A DNA stretch of 64,000 nucleotides. Origin: Ctenosaura bakeri (taxonomy: Eukaryota; Chordata; Lepidosauria; Squamata; Iguanidae). Location: the NCBI GenBank assembly GCA_948474755.1, contig CAOLHI010000062.1, positions 682,001 to 746,000 on the forward strand, read 5' to 3'. The notes beneath the pieces are model-generated. The model was not told where the DNA came from. It saw only the letters and a program-made list of their open reading frames with translations, and did not search any database. The stretch's first letter is position 1, and each line of letters starts with the position of its first letter. Below are positions 12,410-24,806 of the stretch, piece after piece. Made by a program: the position numbers and the translations under genes.

Positions 12410-13476
12410 ATTATCCTTTTCAAATTAAACTGGAGAGATCTTTTGCTAGTTGTAGCTAGCAGGAATAACTAGAAATTCACAACTATCAGTTTTAGCTTTC
12501 TTTTCTCCACAAATATTTATGTGCTCTGTCCAATTTCAACATCCCTTCTGGGGGGAAGTGTGCAGAAATATTCATATACATTTCCATGTGCATTTTTCTT
12601 AACTGTACCTCTTATTTCCTTTTTGTCTGATATGAATGTTGCATGCAAACTGTTTTCCCTTATATAATTGACTTGTTCCCATTTTTGTCACTATCATATG
12701 AATTTTTGGTACAAAGCATTTTGTAATATATATATTTCAGGTGCAATTTTTTTGTCCTGAGACCTGTCATAACATTATGAACATCTGACTATTCAACCAT
12801 ATCTGTGTTCCAGTTGATATATTGTTTCAGGAAGTACAGATCTGGAAAGCTCATATTAATATTCAGATGTTAGAAAATTAGTCTCCATCCATGCTCTCAA
12901 ACCTGCAATATTTTTTTTTATTTTTTATTTTTTATTGTGAGAGGATACTTCAATACTTTCTCTTCATTTGCATAGATGACTAAAAGAAAAAAGCTGAGAA
13001 AATATTTGCAGTTCAATCTTTTCCAGATTGTGCAAAAGCAATTATTGAATGCAAATATGTGTAAATAGTTTATTTATGATCTTCAATATTATTTTCTAAA
13101 CAAATGTTATATGTTTTGGATTTTTTCTTAAGAAAGAAAATCAATATACAGTTCTTATTTGCAAGGTTCAGCTGCTCAAACAAAATGAACAAGTCGCCAG
13201 CATTTCTGCCAAATGCACAAATTAAAGGACTATTTTCAATTAATTCTTTGCATTGTACAAGCATGCCTATTGAGAGGATTTAATTAAGAGTATTTTCTCC
13301 TTTGGGAGATTTTGTGCATTTTATTTAAAATATGTTTATATCAGGTTTTAGGGCAACTAACAGACAATTAAAATGTATATATTCTAAAATTAAGGTGCTC
13401 CCTAGTCTACTATTTGTGCGCTGTCTATAGGACAGGTAGGGGGTGGAATTCAATCTACTTTTTGTTGGTGAAGCCT
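12410..13476. other. No gene seen; AT-rich DNA
   Basis: Strongly AT-rich, with a TTTTTATTTTTTATTTTTTATT stretch near 12912. No recognised repeat or gene. Confidence 0.45.
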
Positions 13477-13589
13477 GGGCCTTTTCATACTAAACTGTTA
13501 TAATGCTGTTATTCCACTTTCGACATCCTGTGAAATTGTGGGGCTTGTAGTTTACTGAGGCCAAAGAGCAGCATAGTGCAGAAAGGCCC
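13477..13589. mobile_element. Foldback MITE, family B, internally deleted copy
   Basis: It begins GGGCCTTTTCATACTAAACTGTTATAATGCT and ends CATAGTGCAGAAAGGCCC, with 'ttccactttcgacatcctgtg' and 'ggggcttgtagtttactgaggccaaagagc' as in the other B copies. It lacks about 80 bp of the second arm. Confidence 0.65.
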
Positions 13590-14582
13590 ATAATCACTGT
13601 CAGACCTATCATAAGGTACAGGAAGCATTAGTTTAAAAGTTCAACTTTGTTATTGTAATCTGTTTTTCTCTATGCTTCCAGTTTCAGAGAAAGAGAGATC
13701 CCATGACAATATACTATATTAATCATGAAAGTACTTAAAAACTATGACCTTTGTCCAAAACATGATTTTTTCCCCTTCTCTTTTCTTTTTGGAATGATAA
13801 GAATGCTTTGTAATTCCGATAACCTTCCTTCACAGCTAGTTAACTAAGTAGTGGATTTTATAAAGAAATTAAGACACCAGGAGTTTGGATTAGTGGTGTT
13901 TGCTATCACTCATACTCAATAATTGAGGTCACTGGGATTATAAACTATAATGTGTCAAATTGAATTCACTAGCAAGGCATCTAAAATCCTTTAATTATCA
14001 GTTCTGGGGCCTATGGATTAGCAGGGTTTGCCAGTAGCAAATAGATGTCCTGTCTACTTTTTCGTTCTAAAGCTGTAGATGTTTTCTTAGACTCATTAAT
14101 GCAAGAACACAGTCTAAACCCAGGCTCTTTCATTCTATTTGCACTAAAAAAAAATATTTTATGTGATAAGAAAAATATTATACCCTTCCAGAACACCAGG
14201 AGCAAAAGAGACAGAAAAGTAGTTCCTTTTTTAGTACCATAGGGTGTTTGTAATCATGCAAATGCTGTGCATAGAGACATTTTTTTTCCAGAATTATTAG
14301 TGTGTTTTGTTTCCCTCAAATTTTCTCTCTTGGATTATTCCTGTAGAAGCCTGCCTTAACATTTGGCAAAATGGCAAAACAGGAGTATGAGACTGTTTTT
14401 GAGAAATGCTATTCCTATCAAGAATCATTTACATTTTTTGAAATGTTTTATTTGTGAGAGAACCTTCAATGTCCTGTATTGAATACGTAGCATAGTGGGT
14501 AAGGACTGGACTGGGGGGCGGGCAACAAAACTCTCTGAGTAATCTTGAACCCATCATAGTATCACAGCTTCTAAGTGTCCTG
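13590..14582. other. No gene seen
   Basis: AT-rich, unique-looking DNA with no recognised feature. Confidence 0.4.
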
Positions 14583-14999
14583 GGCCCTTTCTGCACCTTA
14601 CCTTTTTCCGGTGCTGGGGTGAGGGGATTGTGTGAGCAGCCTCTGGTGAGAGGTTCCCGTGTCCAGGGTCCTTTGGTTCCACATGACCTGCCTGCTCGCT
14701 CAACAGCCCTGCCTCTTCTTCTGCAGTGCAGCCTGGAACTTTCCCAGGCTGTGCTGCAGAAAGTGCGACTGGCATGGCTCCAGCAGCTCCGCATGCCAGG
14801 TAAGTGTGTGCGGGGCCCAGGAGCAATGCATGATCACTCACCATTTTTGGCTTCCAGCTGAAAATGAAAAGGTGTGTGATCCGCACCTGCTGGCCCCTGG
14901 AGCATCTCACGATTGTGAGTGCATCGTGCAGATTGCTCCTCACAATCACGTGACACTCCTGGCAGTCTTTCACATGGAAAATGCCATGCGAAAAGGGCC
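14583..14999 (+). mobile_element. Harbinger-like MITE, family A copy 2 (417 bp)
   Basis: The left end is GGCCCTTTCTGCACCTTACC and the right end GCCATGCGAAAAGGGCC. Core landmarks shared with the other A copies are a 'gcagtgcagcctggaactttcccaggctgtgctgc' hairpin and a 'ttggcttccagctgaaaatg' region. It has exactly the same length as the 26.2-kb copy. The flanks (CTG/TAA) do not form a clear duplication. Confidence 0.75.
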
Positions 15000-16112
15000 T
15001 AAGTATACCTCGTTTAACTCTTGAAGCAAATAGTGTTGGGTTATGCTGAGATATGAGCTCTACTGTGCCTTCCCAGGTATGACCTCAAGCTGAACCTGGA
15101 TAAGAAAGAGAGACACATGCACTTTTGGCCAATAAGGAACAACTTTCAAGACTCTGATTTCAACTTGGCTGAATAGCAGGAGTCTGGTCAGATGGACAAG
15201 CTTCATTTGGCAGCATCAGCACATTTGTAGAACTTTCAGTGTTATATTAAAAGAGAGAAAGTGTGCATGAATTAAAGTTGTTTAATCTGACTTTCAAGGT
15301 CTAGAGAACAAGGTCTTCATGACCATTCCAGAATAATCATCATTTCTGTAAACAAATGGTTGTTCTCAGGATAGGATTTCCAGTTTCAAAACTGACCTTA
15401 CTACTTTATTTGTGGCATTAATTCTGGACACAATTCTTGTAGGTAGCAGTTTGTAAGATGTTGGTAAGACAGCTTTCAAGAAGCCAGTAAATGGATTCAA
15501 AGTTTTTTAGCTCACAGAATGACTTGTTTAGAATAACTCATGAACTCAGAAATAAAAGACTAAATGATTAAAAATACTTTTTCACCAAAAATAGTATTGC
15601 ACATTATTTTAACCCCCTCTCCCACAAGTTTACTTTGAAGTAGGTTAGATGATAGGTTGCAGTTGCTTAGTTTTAATGTGCAGGGAAACTGGGATTTGAC
15701 CTTGATCTATTAAATGCATTGGGTAGGGGGAGATAGGTGTGAACACAGAATTAATAGAGTTGATGTATGAGAAAGATTTAGTCTTGAGCAAATCTGATAA
15801 TTTTGATTTTGGAACATTTTATAATATAGTTACTGTTAATCAGATTGTGTACATGTTTGTATACTCACTAAGTATTGCATTTATTTATTTCAGTTTTGTT
15901 TTTCTTTTATGTCCTGAGTTTAGGGCAGTGAGGAAAAAATGTCAGACTTTCTGTGCTTACAATAGTAGCTGTGTCTGTTTTGTTTTTTGATTTTTTCTCA
16001 TTAATAACTTCTGCTGTCTTGTTTCTTGGCTGCATCCTTTTGACCACTCCCTGATATTGTGCAGCCACATGTTCTGATTGTCACGTATGAAACCTTGGAT
16101 GGTGTATTATAT
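15000..16112. other. No gene seen
   Basis: Unique-looking AT-rich DNA. Confidence 0.4.
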
Positions 16113-16305
16113 ATCTGAGCCATCATGGTATAGTGGTTTGACCATTGGATTTTGACCCTGGAGAACAGGGTTCAGTTCTGGCATGTCACATGTCCTTAAC
16201 CCCAGAAAACCTTGTGGTAGGTTCACTTTAAGATAACCATAAGTCAAAGATGACTTGAAGGCAAACATCATCATCATCATCAACAACAACAATAGAGTGA
16301 TATAT
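16113..16305 (+). mobile_element. tRNA-derived SINE with CATCAT/CAACAA tail
   Basis: It starts 'gagccatcatggtatagtggtttgac', a tRNA-like A-box region, followed by 'gggttcagttctgg', a degenerate B-box (GGTTCRANYCC type). The 3' end 'ataaccataagtcaaagatgacttgaaggca' then runs into CAT and CAA triplets. The same architecture is seen at 61.6 kb (+) and at 39.4 and 58.1 kb (-). It is too decayed and long to be a tRNA gene. Confidence 0.75.
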
Positions 16306-16431
16306 CAGCCTAATCTAGCATGCAGAGCAACTGTGAAAATAAACTAACATTAAAAGTATGCCATACTGTATTAATTCCAGCATTCTTGTTCTTGCCAGGA
16401 AAAAAGCTACAAAACATTGGTCAGCTGGGAT

Positions 16432-17423
16432 TGTTACCCTGTATGTTGGGGGTCCTGGGAGGGGTGCCCAAATTACCAAATAAAAACACAAGATGGGGGA
16501 AATTAGACTCGAGCACTCTCTTAAGCTAGCGAGAGGCAGGGTAACTTTAGCTGGGATCTTTTAACCCTATGTATACAGCGCCGGGTCAGAGAGCAGCCAG
16601 ATAAGTTCTAAAGCAACAACCAATATTTTTTCTTGAGAACAAACAACACAAAAGACATGACATACACTAACTAACTGAGAAATATAAATGGAGAGCTTCG
16701 GGGAATGGGTAATACAACACCTTTTCTCGTAGTCCTGGAGAGAAGTGGAGGTTGCAGGGAAGAAAGCTCAGCGCAGCTTGCTGAGGGGCGACTCGCTGGA
16801 CAAACCAACAGCAAGGCAGGATAGCAGTCCAGAGTGTTCTGAGCAATCCAGTGGGCGAGTGTACCGAGAAGGGAGGCAACCTCAGTTATTGGCAACTGAG
16901 GGGAAAACTTCGCTGGACAGAGCGGCAGCAAGGCTAGATGGAAGTCCAGGGTGATCCAAGGAAGGCTCGGAATTGGGGACCTTTTATAGGGAGGATTTTA
17001 CCTACAGGCCATGCCATGCTTGGTGAGAACAAAGGAAATTTAGAGTGGGACAAAGGCATTGGAAAACATCAAGTTTTACATGATGAGCTTAGTGCTGGAT
17101 GACAATAGTATGGCCAGTATGCAAATGGCCCAACATAAAGGACTAGCTTGGCACTCGGCCGGGCATCTTTGTGTAAAGTCGCGCTGAGCAAGGCGGGTTT
17201 GCAAGAAGGAGTGTTCCCTGAAGCATCAGAGAGGCATTATGTTGCCTGCCTAAATGAGGTTTGGAATGTACAACCATTAACGGCCGCGCCTAATACGTGC
17301 TTGTCCGGTGGTCCTTGCAAACATGTGGAGTAGGGTGGCAGAGAAAGGTCAATTAGAGGCCAAATTATTTGATATCAAGAGATATCTAGTGCTCTCACCA
17401 GATGTAGCATAACCGTGGTAACA
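16432..17423 (-). mobile_element. Solo LTR, copy A (992 bp)
   Basis: The ends are TGTTACC...GGTAACA (TG...CA with a 7-bp inverted terminal repeat). It aligns along its whole length, in opposite orientation, with the LTR at 60512-61486. On the minus strand it has a TATA box (CCTATAAAAGG, near 16985-16995). The position of the polyadenylation signal near 16625 is mutated from AATAAA. There is no primer-binding site or internal coding sequence next to either end, so this is a solo LTR left by recombination. The flanking 4 bp (GGAT/GAGT) do not match, in contrast to copy B. Confidence 0.75.
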
Positions 17424-17721
17424 GAGTCGAAGTAATGTTCCTGTAGCTTCAGGCCTTTTCAGGTAGGCCTTGTAAGAGTCAACAACTTTTCTATGCCTGT
17501 ACTCATGAGTCATGAATGGCTTGTAACTATATATGAGTTTAGGCATGGCATATGTTTCTGGTGACTTCCTGTTGGGTTGTTTGTCCTCACATCCTCTCTT
17601 TCCTTGCAGCATTTAACCTGAAGCCAAGTTCTTCTTCTCTTCTCCCTTGAAATTTGCATTTTGCTGAGCCTCTCTCCATGAAGTGATAGGAATCCCTTTC
17701 CTGGACATCATATGATGGTTA

Positions 17722-17753
<32 letters not shown>

Positions 17754-18041
17754 TTAGAGATGTACCTGGTTTGATTACGCATAAACAGTTGTAAATAAAG
17801 TTTCTATGTTTTACCAAGAAAGTTAAGCTTGATCTTTTTTTTTTCCTTTGTTACAGTATGGAGGTGGGTGCATGGGCATGGGACAGGTTGTTGTTCTGCT
17901 TCTTTCTTGAGACCCAATGCTATCTCTCACATTTCCAAACAGGTTTTGAAGTTTCTACTGGGAAATTCTTGCTTGACCTTTTGCTTTCTCTCTATAGAAC
18001 TTCGATCCCTATGATTTTCAGCATCTAAATGAAACAATAGT
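17424..18041. other. No gene seen; includes (TG)n
   Basis: Unique-looking DNA carrying a (TG)12 array at 17729-17752. Confidence 0.5.
17729..17752 (+). repeat. (TG)n microsatellite
   Basis: About 12 uninterrupted TG dinucleotides. Confidence 0.95.
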
Positions 18042-18460
18042 GGTCCTTTTTTCACAGCATTTCTAATGCAAAGGGCCCCTTGACTGTCACATAAGTGTGA
18101 GGAGCGGTCCACACAACACACTCACATTTGCCTGATGCTCAAGGGCCTGACACGGACTGCGTACACATTTTTTCATTTTCGGCTTGAAGCCGAAAATGCT
18201 GCATGGTCGCACATCACTCTGGTGCCCCGTGAACACTTACCTTGCATGCGGAGCCTCGGGAGCCTGGCCGGTCATGCTTCCTGTCCAGTGCAGCCTGGAA
18301 CGGTCTCAGGCTGCACTGTGAAAGGAAGAGGTGGGGCTCTTGCATGAGCAGGAAGCTCATGCACAGCCAAAGAAGCAGGGAAGCAAGAGCATTCCTCTGG
18401 AGGCTGCTCGTATGAGCCCCACACCCTAGCACCGCGAAAGGGTAAAGTGCAAAAAGGATC
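18042..18460 (-). mobile_element. Harbinger-like MITE, family A copy 3 (419 bp)
   Basis: The ends GGTCCTTTTTTCAC and GTGCAAAAAGGATC are mutated from GGCCC...GGGCC. It is inverted relative to the copies at 14.6, 26.2 and 50.5 kb. It contains a 25-nt palindrome, CATTTTCGGCTT-g-AAGCCGAAAATG (18174-18198), and the 'gcagcctggaac...ggctgcac' hairpin shared by the family. Confidence 0.75.
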
Positions 18461-18864
18461 AGGGAGATATCACCCTGGGTGGGAGATTATCATTAGAATA
18501 TTCATGATATCTGACTGTAGTTTTCTTTCTCATCCCATTCTGAGAGAGGCATGGAAATTCTGAATTAGTTTTTTGGATCAGTAATGGATTGAATAAACAC
18601 ATTAAAATTAAATCCAGACCAGGTGTAAATGCTAAAGGTGAATGGTCTGTTGGCCCAGGGATTAGATGTTGTCTTGTTCTGAATAGAGTTTTACTCCCAT
18701 TGAAAGAATAATTCCATAGGCTGGAGATATAAACCTCTGTAGAGACAGTTCCAATTGATTTCCTCCACCTCTGTATCTGCTTCCATCATATATTTTTAAA
18801 CCAAAAAACAGAATAAGAGCTATCCCTTCTTTTTCTTAATATTTTGTTTCGTGAGTCTCCTTCC
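18461..18864. other. No gene seen
   Basis: Short unique-looking segment. Confidence 0.4.
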
Positions 18865-18998
18865 TTGTAGGTTTTTAAGCAGAGGCTTGATGGTCATCTG
18901 TCAGGAATGCTTTGAGGGTGTTCCTGCATGGCAGGGGGTTGGACTGGATGGCCCCTGTGGTCTCTTCCAACTCTACATTTCTATGATTCTATGATTCT
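18865..18998 (+). mobile_element. CR1 LINE 3' UTR fragment
   Basis: It carries the CR1 3' signature: 'tttttaagcagaggctt' through 'ttggactggatggcccctgtggtctcttccaactcta' and terminal octamers (ATTCTATG). Only about 130 bp of 3' end were inserted. Confidence 0.9.
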
Positions 18999-21184
18999 GT
19001 GTGCTACATAGAGAAGAATAGTATGGTCCTCTCCATGCTGGGATCAGATGTGTTCTGTTGGATCTGTTGAGTACAGATGGATGAGAATTTTATTTTGGTA
19101 CTTTTTGATAGTTGTGCTTTAATGATTAATTAACATTTTGCCTAATATTAAGCACTAGCGCTGCTAATGTAGGGACAGTGAAGTTTTTGTTTGCTCCGGT
19201 TTGCTTCTTTACAAAGAACCTGTGCACTCTGGTCAGTCTTATATGCATAAATGAAAACATTAATTTAAAGAGAGAGAGAGAGAGAGAGAGAATAGCCATG
19301 TCCCTCTGCATCTATAGCTTTGTACAAACAGATTAATTTTCATTAAAGGGTTATGATGCAATGACAGTCATGTGAGAGTAAGAATGGAGGAATTCATCTA
19401 GACTACTTTCTTGTCAAGAACTATCATGAGTTTCTTCATAAACTCAATGCAAATAACTTGTGTCTTATTTTATTTTGAATGAATGTGATTAAAGGTGAAA
19501 GTAGTAGATTGGCCTATCCAGGTAGAGTCCTTTAAGTGCTTTGTTCTGAGAAATCTGGATTGGACTGTGCACACATTCAGACATGCTTGTGGTGCTTAAC
19601 TAGTGTAATCCCTCCCCCTCCCCCCCATGTGTTCCTCATCTTTAGCTAGTACCTGGCATCAGGTACAGTCTGATCCTTTCTATAGCTGTATCTTTTACAT
19701 TTGAAAAAGGCAAGTGGTTGAGAACTTTGTTTGCTTCCTTTTTTGGTAACAGCTTTCTAAAACTGACAAATCATGTCTTGAATTAGATGACAAGCATTTG
19801 AAATTTCAAACAAAATTCAAATATGGGAGAAAATGAAAGGGGCAAATTCATTCATCCTTGCCTAAGTGTAAGTTCAACTGAATAAGTGTAAGTTCAACCC
19901 AGTAGGACTTATTTCTTCATAGATGTACATAACTGCTCTGTAAACCTACATAATATCTCACCCATTGCACTGCATAATGATTAAAATTCACACAACAGAA
20001 TGTCTGTGTAGCCTGGCAACATTCCGCCTCTTCTTCCAGTCTTTTCCCCCTTTTATTTCTGCTAGTTTTGAATATTTATTATTTCTAACATTTTCCCCAA
20101 TAGACCAACCCATGTACCTACAATACTTGCAAAAATTTGATTTCTTAACAAGAGTTGATTATTGTATCCACCCCCCACCATCCCACTTAAAAGAATGCTG
20201 TCATTTTACTTGCCCCTTGTGTGTCATAATTGGGAAGGAGACATACATTCTGCAGCTTTTATCTGACCTTTAAACAGCAGTCTAAAAATAAATAAAAGAT
20301 ATTGAATTTTGGGGAACAGATTCATTGCCGGTATAGAAAAGAAAGGGGATAAGACAGGACAGGGAATGCAAATGACTATGAAGTGAAGTATATTGTTTTG
20401 TTTTTCTTGCGAAATCAAATCCATTTTGACATTAAGAATCCTGTTTGTGTTGAATGTTGTCCAGTGTATTGGGACTGTCATAATGACAAGGAGCTGTATC
20501 TTAAAATAATGACGGATGGAAGCACTGTGTCCTTAACTTCACAGTAATTTGACATTGGTTTACTAGGGCAATAAGAGCTTCATTATTTAATGGAAAACAA
20601 TGTCACTTTTGGATGGCAAAGCTTAATCTTCTCAAGACTTTATTACACAATTGAAAGGATTGATTGCAGTTGATTGGATTTTCTCCCTAGGACATAGTCA
20701 CTTCCACATGTCCCCTGAGTTAACCATTTAGTTTTTTTTGCAAGGCATGGTGAAATCTTGATACCCTTTATGCACTCTTTTCAAATAAGGTAAAAATGTA
20801 CTTGAAGAAAAGTGAAAATTTAAACAGCTTAAATACACATTTTTCTTTGAGAATGGAACTCCAGTTTGGGAATATATGAGGCTGTTAGTGAAAAGGGTGA
20901 CCCTTTGTCAAGATCACATGTCCCAAAATGCTGAGGTGTGTTTACCCACTTCATCTACTTTTATTCTCTTTCTGTTTTGAGCAGAAGCTAATGATATAGA
21001 GGGAGGGTGATATAAACATGGATAAGTGTATCAAAGGATTACGAGAAGGGAAAACTCAGCATAGGTTCACAATTTTTAATGGTAATCTTCCATCTCTCCT
21101 TACTTTTTTTTCTCTACCCAGAAGCACATGTGATGCTAGCATGCAGACCTTTTAAGAGTTTCATTGGTAAATAGACATTTTTCA
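18999..21184. other. No gene seen; (GA)n and unique DNA
   Basis: Contains a (GA)n tract at 19268-19291 and no recognised transposon. The part from about 20250 to 20700 is moderately GC-balanced and free of repeats. I flag it only as a candidate for comparative checking. Confidence 0.4.
19268..19291 (+). repeat. (GA)n microsatellite
   Basis: About 12 uninterrupted AG/GA dinucleotides. Confidence 0.95.
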
Positions 21185-21395
21185 GAGTCAGCATGATGTA
21201 ATGGACCTGATTAGGATGTTTGGATTAGAATTGAATTTGAATTCTTACCCATTTATGAAGCATGACCTTTGGCTAGTCATTATTTCTCAGCATAACTTTT
21301 TCTTCAATGATAACTTTTTTTGTTCAATGATAACAGTTTAGGAGTAAGTCATGAGGTATTTGGATGCAAGGCTGAATATAAATATAAAGCCTTTG
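21185..21395 (+). mobile_element. tRNA-derived SINE, decayed
   Basis: The head 'agagtcagcatgatgtaatgg' resembles the A-box heads of the SINEs at 16.1 and 61.6 kb. The 3' part 'aggctgaatataaatataaag' resembles an L2-type SINE tail instead of the CAA-tailed version. A near-exact short duplication ('ttcaatgataac') occurs at about 21304 and 21325. Confidence 0.5.
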
Positions 21396-22788
21396 CCTAA
21401 ATATTACATGGAAGACAATGAGGAACTATATGAAGATTTTCCCTTCTTGGCAACATATATTGTAAATTCTTTCAGCAGTACCTATTTTTATTCTTTATGT
21501 GAAATTAAGATATTTTTTAATTCATAGCTGCTTACCCCAGATCACAAACTTTCTTCATGCATACTGTATACTTGATAAAATGCCTATAGTATATATGAAC
21601 TGGTTCCAGTAAAGGTATTAAAAAAATAATGTGAAAATTGTGTATTGCCCACTCATGCTTGTCATATCAGTAACAATATCCAGTGATGGACATGCATACA
21701 TGAACCATCTTTAAGTTAGAATCTTGTTCACAAGATCATTTTGCATAACATTTTATGCACTAATTACAATAGACTATATCCCTTCTTGCTTAAACAATGT
21801 TTATGCTATTATATTATGGTGGAAACACAATGCAAAATATGTCAATATATTCAGCAATAGAATCAAGTCTGATTGTCACAGCACAAATCCAGTTTTACCA
21901 ATATACCTATTAAAATAAGAAATGGAAATCCCAAGACTGTTCATGCTCAGACCTTCCAATTTATCACACAATTTTTACAGCTTTCTTATTTCTGTTCTCT
22001 AAATTGTTTTGTCATTTATGGTATGGCATTTTTCCAAAATGGAAATGACTGTAGCATTCTGTTTTCCAATTAAGTGTGGAGTCAACATTTCACTCCTGTA
22101 ACAGAAGAATGAATGGAGCACCAGCAGAGGAAAGAATGGAATGAAAAGTGGTTTCAGTTTCAGTTGTGAAAGTCAGGGAGTAAGATCGGAGGTGGTTGGT
22201 AAGAGTACGGGGGAAATTAGTTTACTTAGAAGTTGACAAGGTTAGTTGGTTAGAAGACAAGGGTAGGAATTGATGAAGTAAGAAACTGTAGCCTAATTTA
22301 TTGAAATAATTAGCTGTTATTCTGTCAGATCACTTCTTCTGCGCTTTAAATCATTTTTTTTAAAAAAAATTCCATATTTGAGTGGATATTAAGCTTCACA
22401 TATCTCAAACTACATGTTGGCTTTGATGTATGCATCAGTGTAAGGATATAAGTACATAGTTAAATTGATAGGTAATGGCATGGATACTTCTGGAGAGTAA
22501 CAGTGGATCCTACTGGAGCTAGGCCTTGGAAGGGACACCTAGATATGCCACAATACCATAAAAATAAAGGAATAGAAAATTCTGAGGATAATTTTTTTAA
22601 AAAATTGAAAAATATGAAAAACAATGAGGAAGGTCCTAGAAAGAGACAGGGAACAATAGCAGCATTATGGGTTTCATTTTATTTAATTTGTACTTGTAAT
22701 TTCTTTAAAAAAATATTAGTAATGCAGAGATGCATCTTGCCCACTTCAGAAATTTCAGTGGTCTTATGTAAACTGATTGTCTCATTGC
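21396..22788. other. No gene seen
   Basis: AT-rich unique-looking DNA. Confidence 0.4.
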
Positions 22789-23169
22789 TATTCCACACTA
22801 CACTCTTATAGAGTCTTTCCACCTACACTGTTAGAGTGTTATTATTTCACTTTCAACCTCCTGTGGAATTCTGGGATTAGTAGTTTATTAAGGCCCAAGA
22901 GCTCTCTGGCTGAGAATTCTAAAGGCCCCTCCCTAAACTGCAAACCCCGGGATTCCATAGGAGGTTGAAAGTGGAATAATAGCACTATAAGAGTGTAGTG
23001 CAGAAAGTCTCATAGCCTGATTATTCCACATTCAACATCCTATGGAATCCTGGGGTTTGCAGTTTAGGGAGGGGTCATCCGGCCCCTCCCTAAACTGCAA
23101 ACCCCAGGATTCCACAGGATGGTGAAAGTGGAATCATAGCGCTATAACTGTATAGTGCGGAAATGGCCT
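22789..23169. mobile_element. Two tandem or nested foldback MITEs, family B
   Basis: The first copy runs from about 22815 to about 23009 and the second from about 23010 to 23169, with a short extra head at 22789-22814. Each has arms with 'attccactttcaac', 'ggggtttgcag', 'ctccctaaactgcaaacccc' and 'gtgcggaaatggcc'-type sequence. The second forms a nearly perfect stem of about 49 bp around an 8-nt spacer (see findings). No coding sequence. Confidence 0.75.
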
Positions 23170-24806
23170 CAGAGTTTTCTGTCTGTTTGTATCCCCCATT
23201 TCTGCCAAGGAACTAAAACAATCACATATGGAATGGTCATGTTTTTTTCTGACAACACTCTAAGCTAGATGAGGAAGCTATCCAAGGGGATCCATGGCTG
23301 AGTGTTTCACCTAAAATTATATCTAATATTTTAGTGATTTTGCAATGCTAAGTCAAGCAATGATACCTTATGCACAGAACCATGGATCTTCTAATCTCCA
23401 CTACAGATTTTTGAAAGAATTTAATATTCCTTTGATCAAATGACAGTGACTGAAAGTGGATACTTTATATATAATCAGAGCATATAACATAGAAGATGTA
23501 GCCTGGAAAAAAAAAAAAGGAAGCTAACAGAGTTTTAAAATGAGCAGAACGTTGGGGTTCAAGTTTATCCCACTCTCCATCATTGATGGTTTCACTGGCA
23601 GTACAAATTACATTGTAAGCAGAGACATATGTAAATAAACATCACTGTCCTGCACATGTGTATTTTTGGTATGAAGTATTGAAATAGAGTGCCACCACAA
23701 TATGATTGTCCATGCTTCCCCTCCACCCTAAGTAATGATTGCATTTATAGGTTTAGTGGGATAAACTGTTTAAAGGAGAAATAAAATGGTAACTAGGAAG
23801 TTTAAGGCCACTACAGGGCATTAAAACTATTTACTTTTCAACTTCATGGGCACACTGCGTGTGATGAAAGAATAGCAAATAGCTTACGTTTGTAGTGTGT
23901 GCAAATAATGTTGATATTTTGATTAGATGATTTACAATTAAAGTAACTGTGACTAGTAACAGTTATTCTTGGGAACAATACATATCCATTGTCTTGTTTA
24001 GTTACAGACAGGGCATGTTTTTCTGTTGTTGATAGGCTGCATTGATTTGTGTTGTCATCAATATGTAATAAATGCTGCTCTTTAATTCTTATATAATGAC
24101 ATTTTAATTATGTGCCTGGGATGTGTTTTTATTAGGCAGCTGCAGAAGACACTGAAACTGTAGAGGTTAATGATGTTCATCTATGCACAGTACGTTATTC
24201 AATTTTAAATGCAAATTTGAAAGAGATAACAAAATACATTTTAATTTACAGATGGTGGAGCGATAATTGCTATACATTGACCTATAATATTAATGCTACA
24301 CTATTAATAACTGCATCCATCTATTTTATTTTTTAAAAAAACTGTCAGCTTGCTTATGCTTTCTCCAGGCAGAAGTTTTAATGGAGGAGAAAAACAAAGG
24401 CAAAGAAATCTTAGCTTGTTATCTATAGGTTTAAATCCTACAAATTCTGCAAGTTATGGTCAGGAAATACACAGAGCTCCATATACATGCTGCAGCAAAT
24501 CCACACATGTAATCCTGTGGCATTTGGAGGTCAGACCACAAATTATCCTGATTTACTGGAGGTACCTTACTTTAAGAGAAACAAGAAGAATAATTCAGTT
24601 TCAAGGCATTTCAGTACAAATGCTATAAACAGAAGTCCCCATGCATATATAGATGGTGTCTCCTTTGGGAAGGAGTGATGTCGTATCGACTATTACATGT
24701 CAAAAATAATGTCATAAATTGTCTGTGGGAGGTAGTAAGGAGCAAATGCAGATTCAGTAATTAAAAAAAAACAACCCTTCCCATTGAAGACCAGAATTAA
24801 AGATAT
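23170..24806. other. No gene seen; AT-rich DNA
   Basis: No recognised repeats. The segment at about 24060-24330 is very AT-rich, non-repetitive and contains homeodomain-like TAAT/ATTA words. It is a candidate only for conservation testing. Confidence 0.4.

Noticed and set aside
16113..16200. tRNA gene
   Set aside because: The tRNA-like boxes are degenerate and belong to a SINE with a long 3' body. No cloverleaf is credible.
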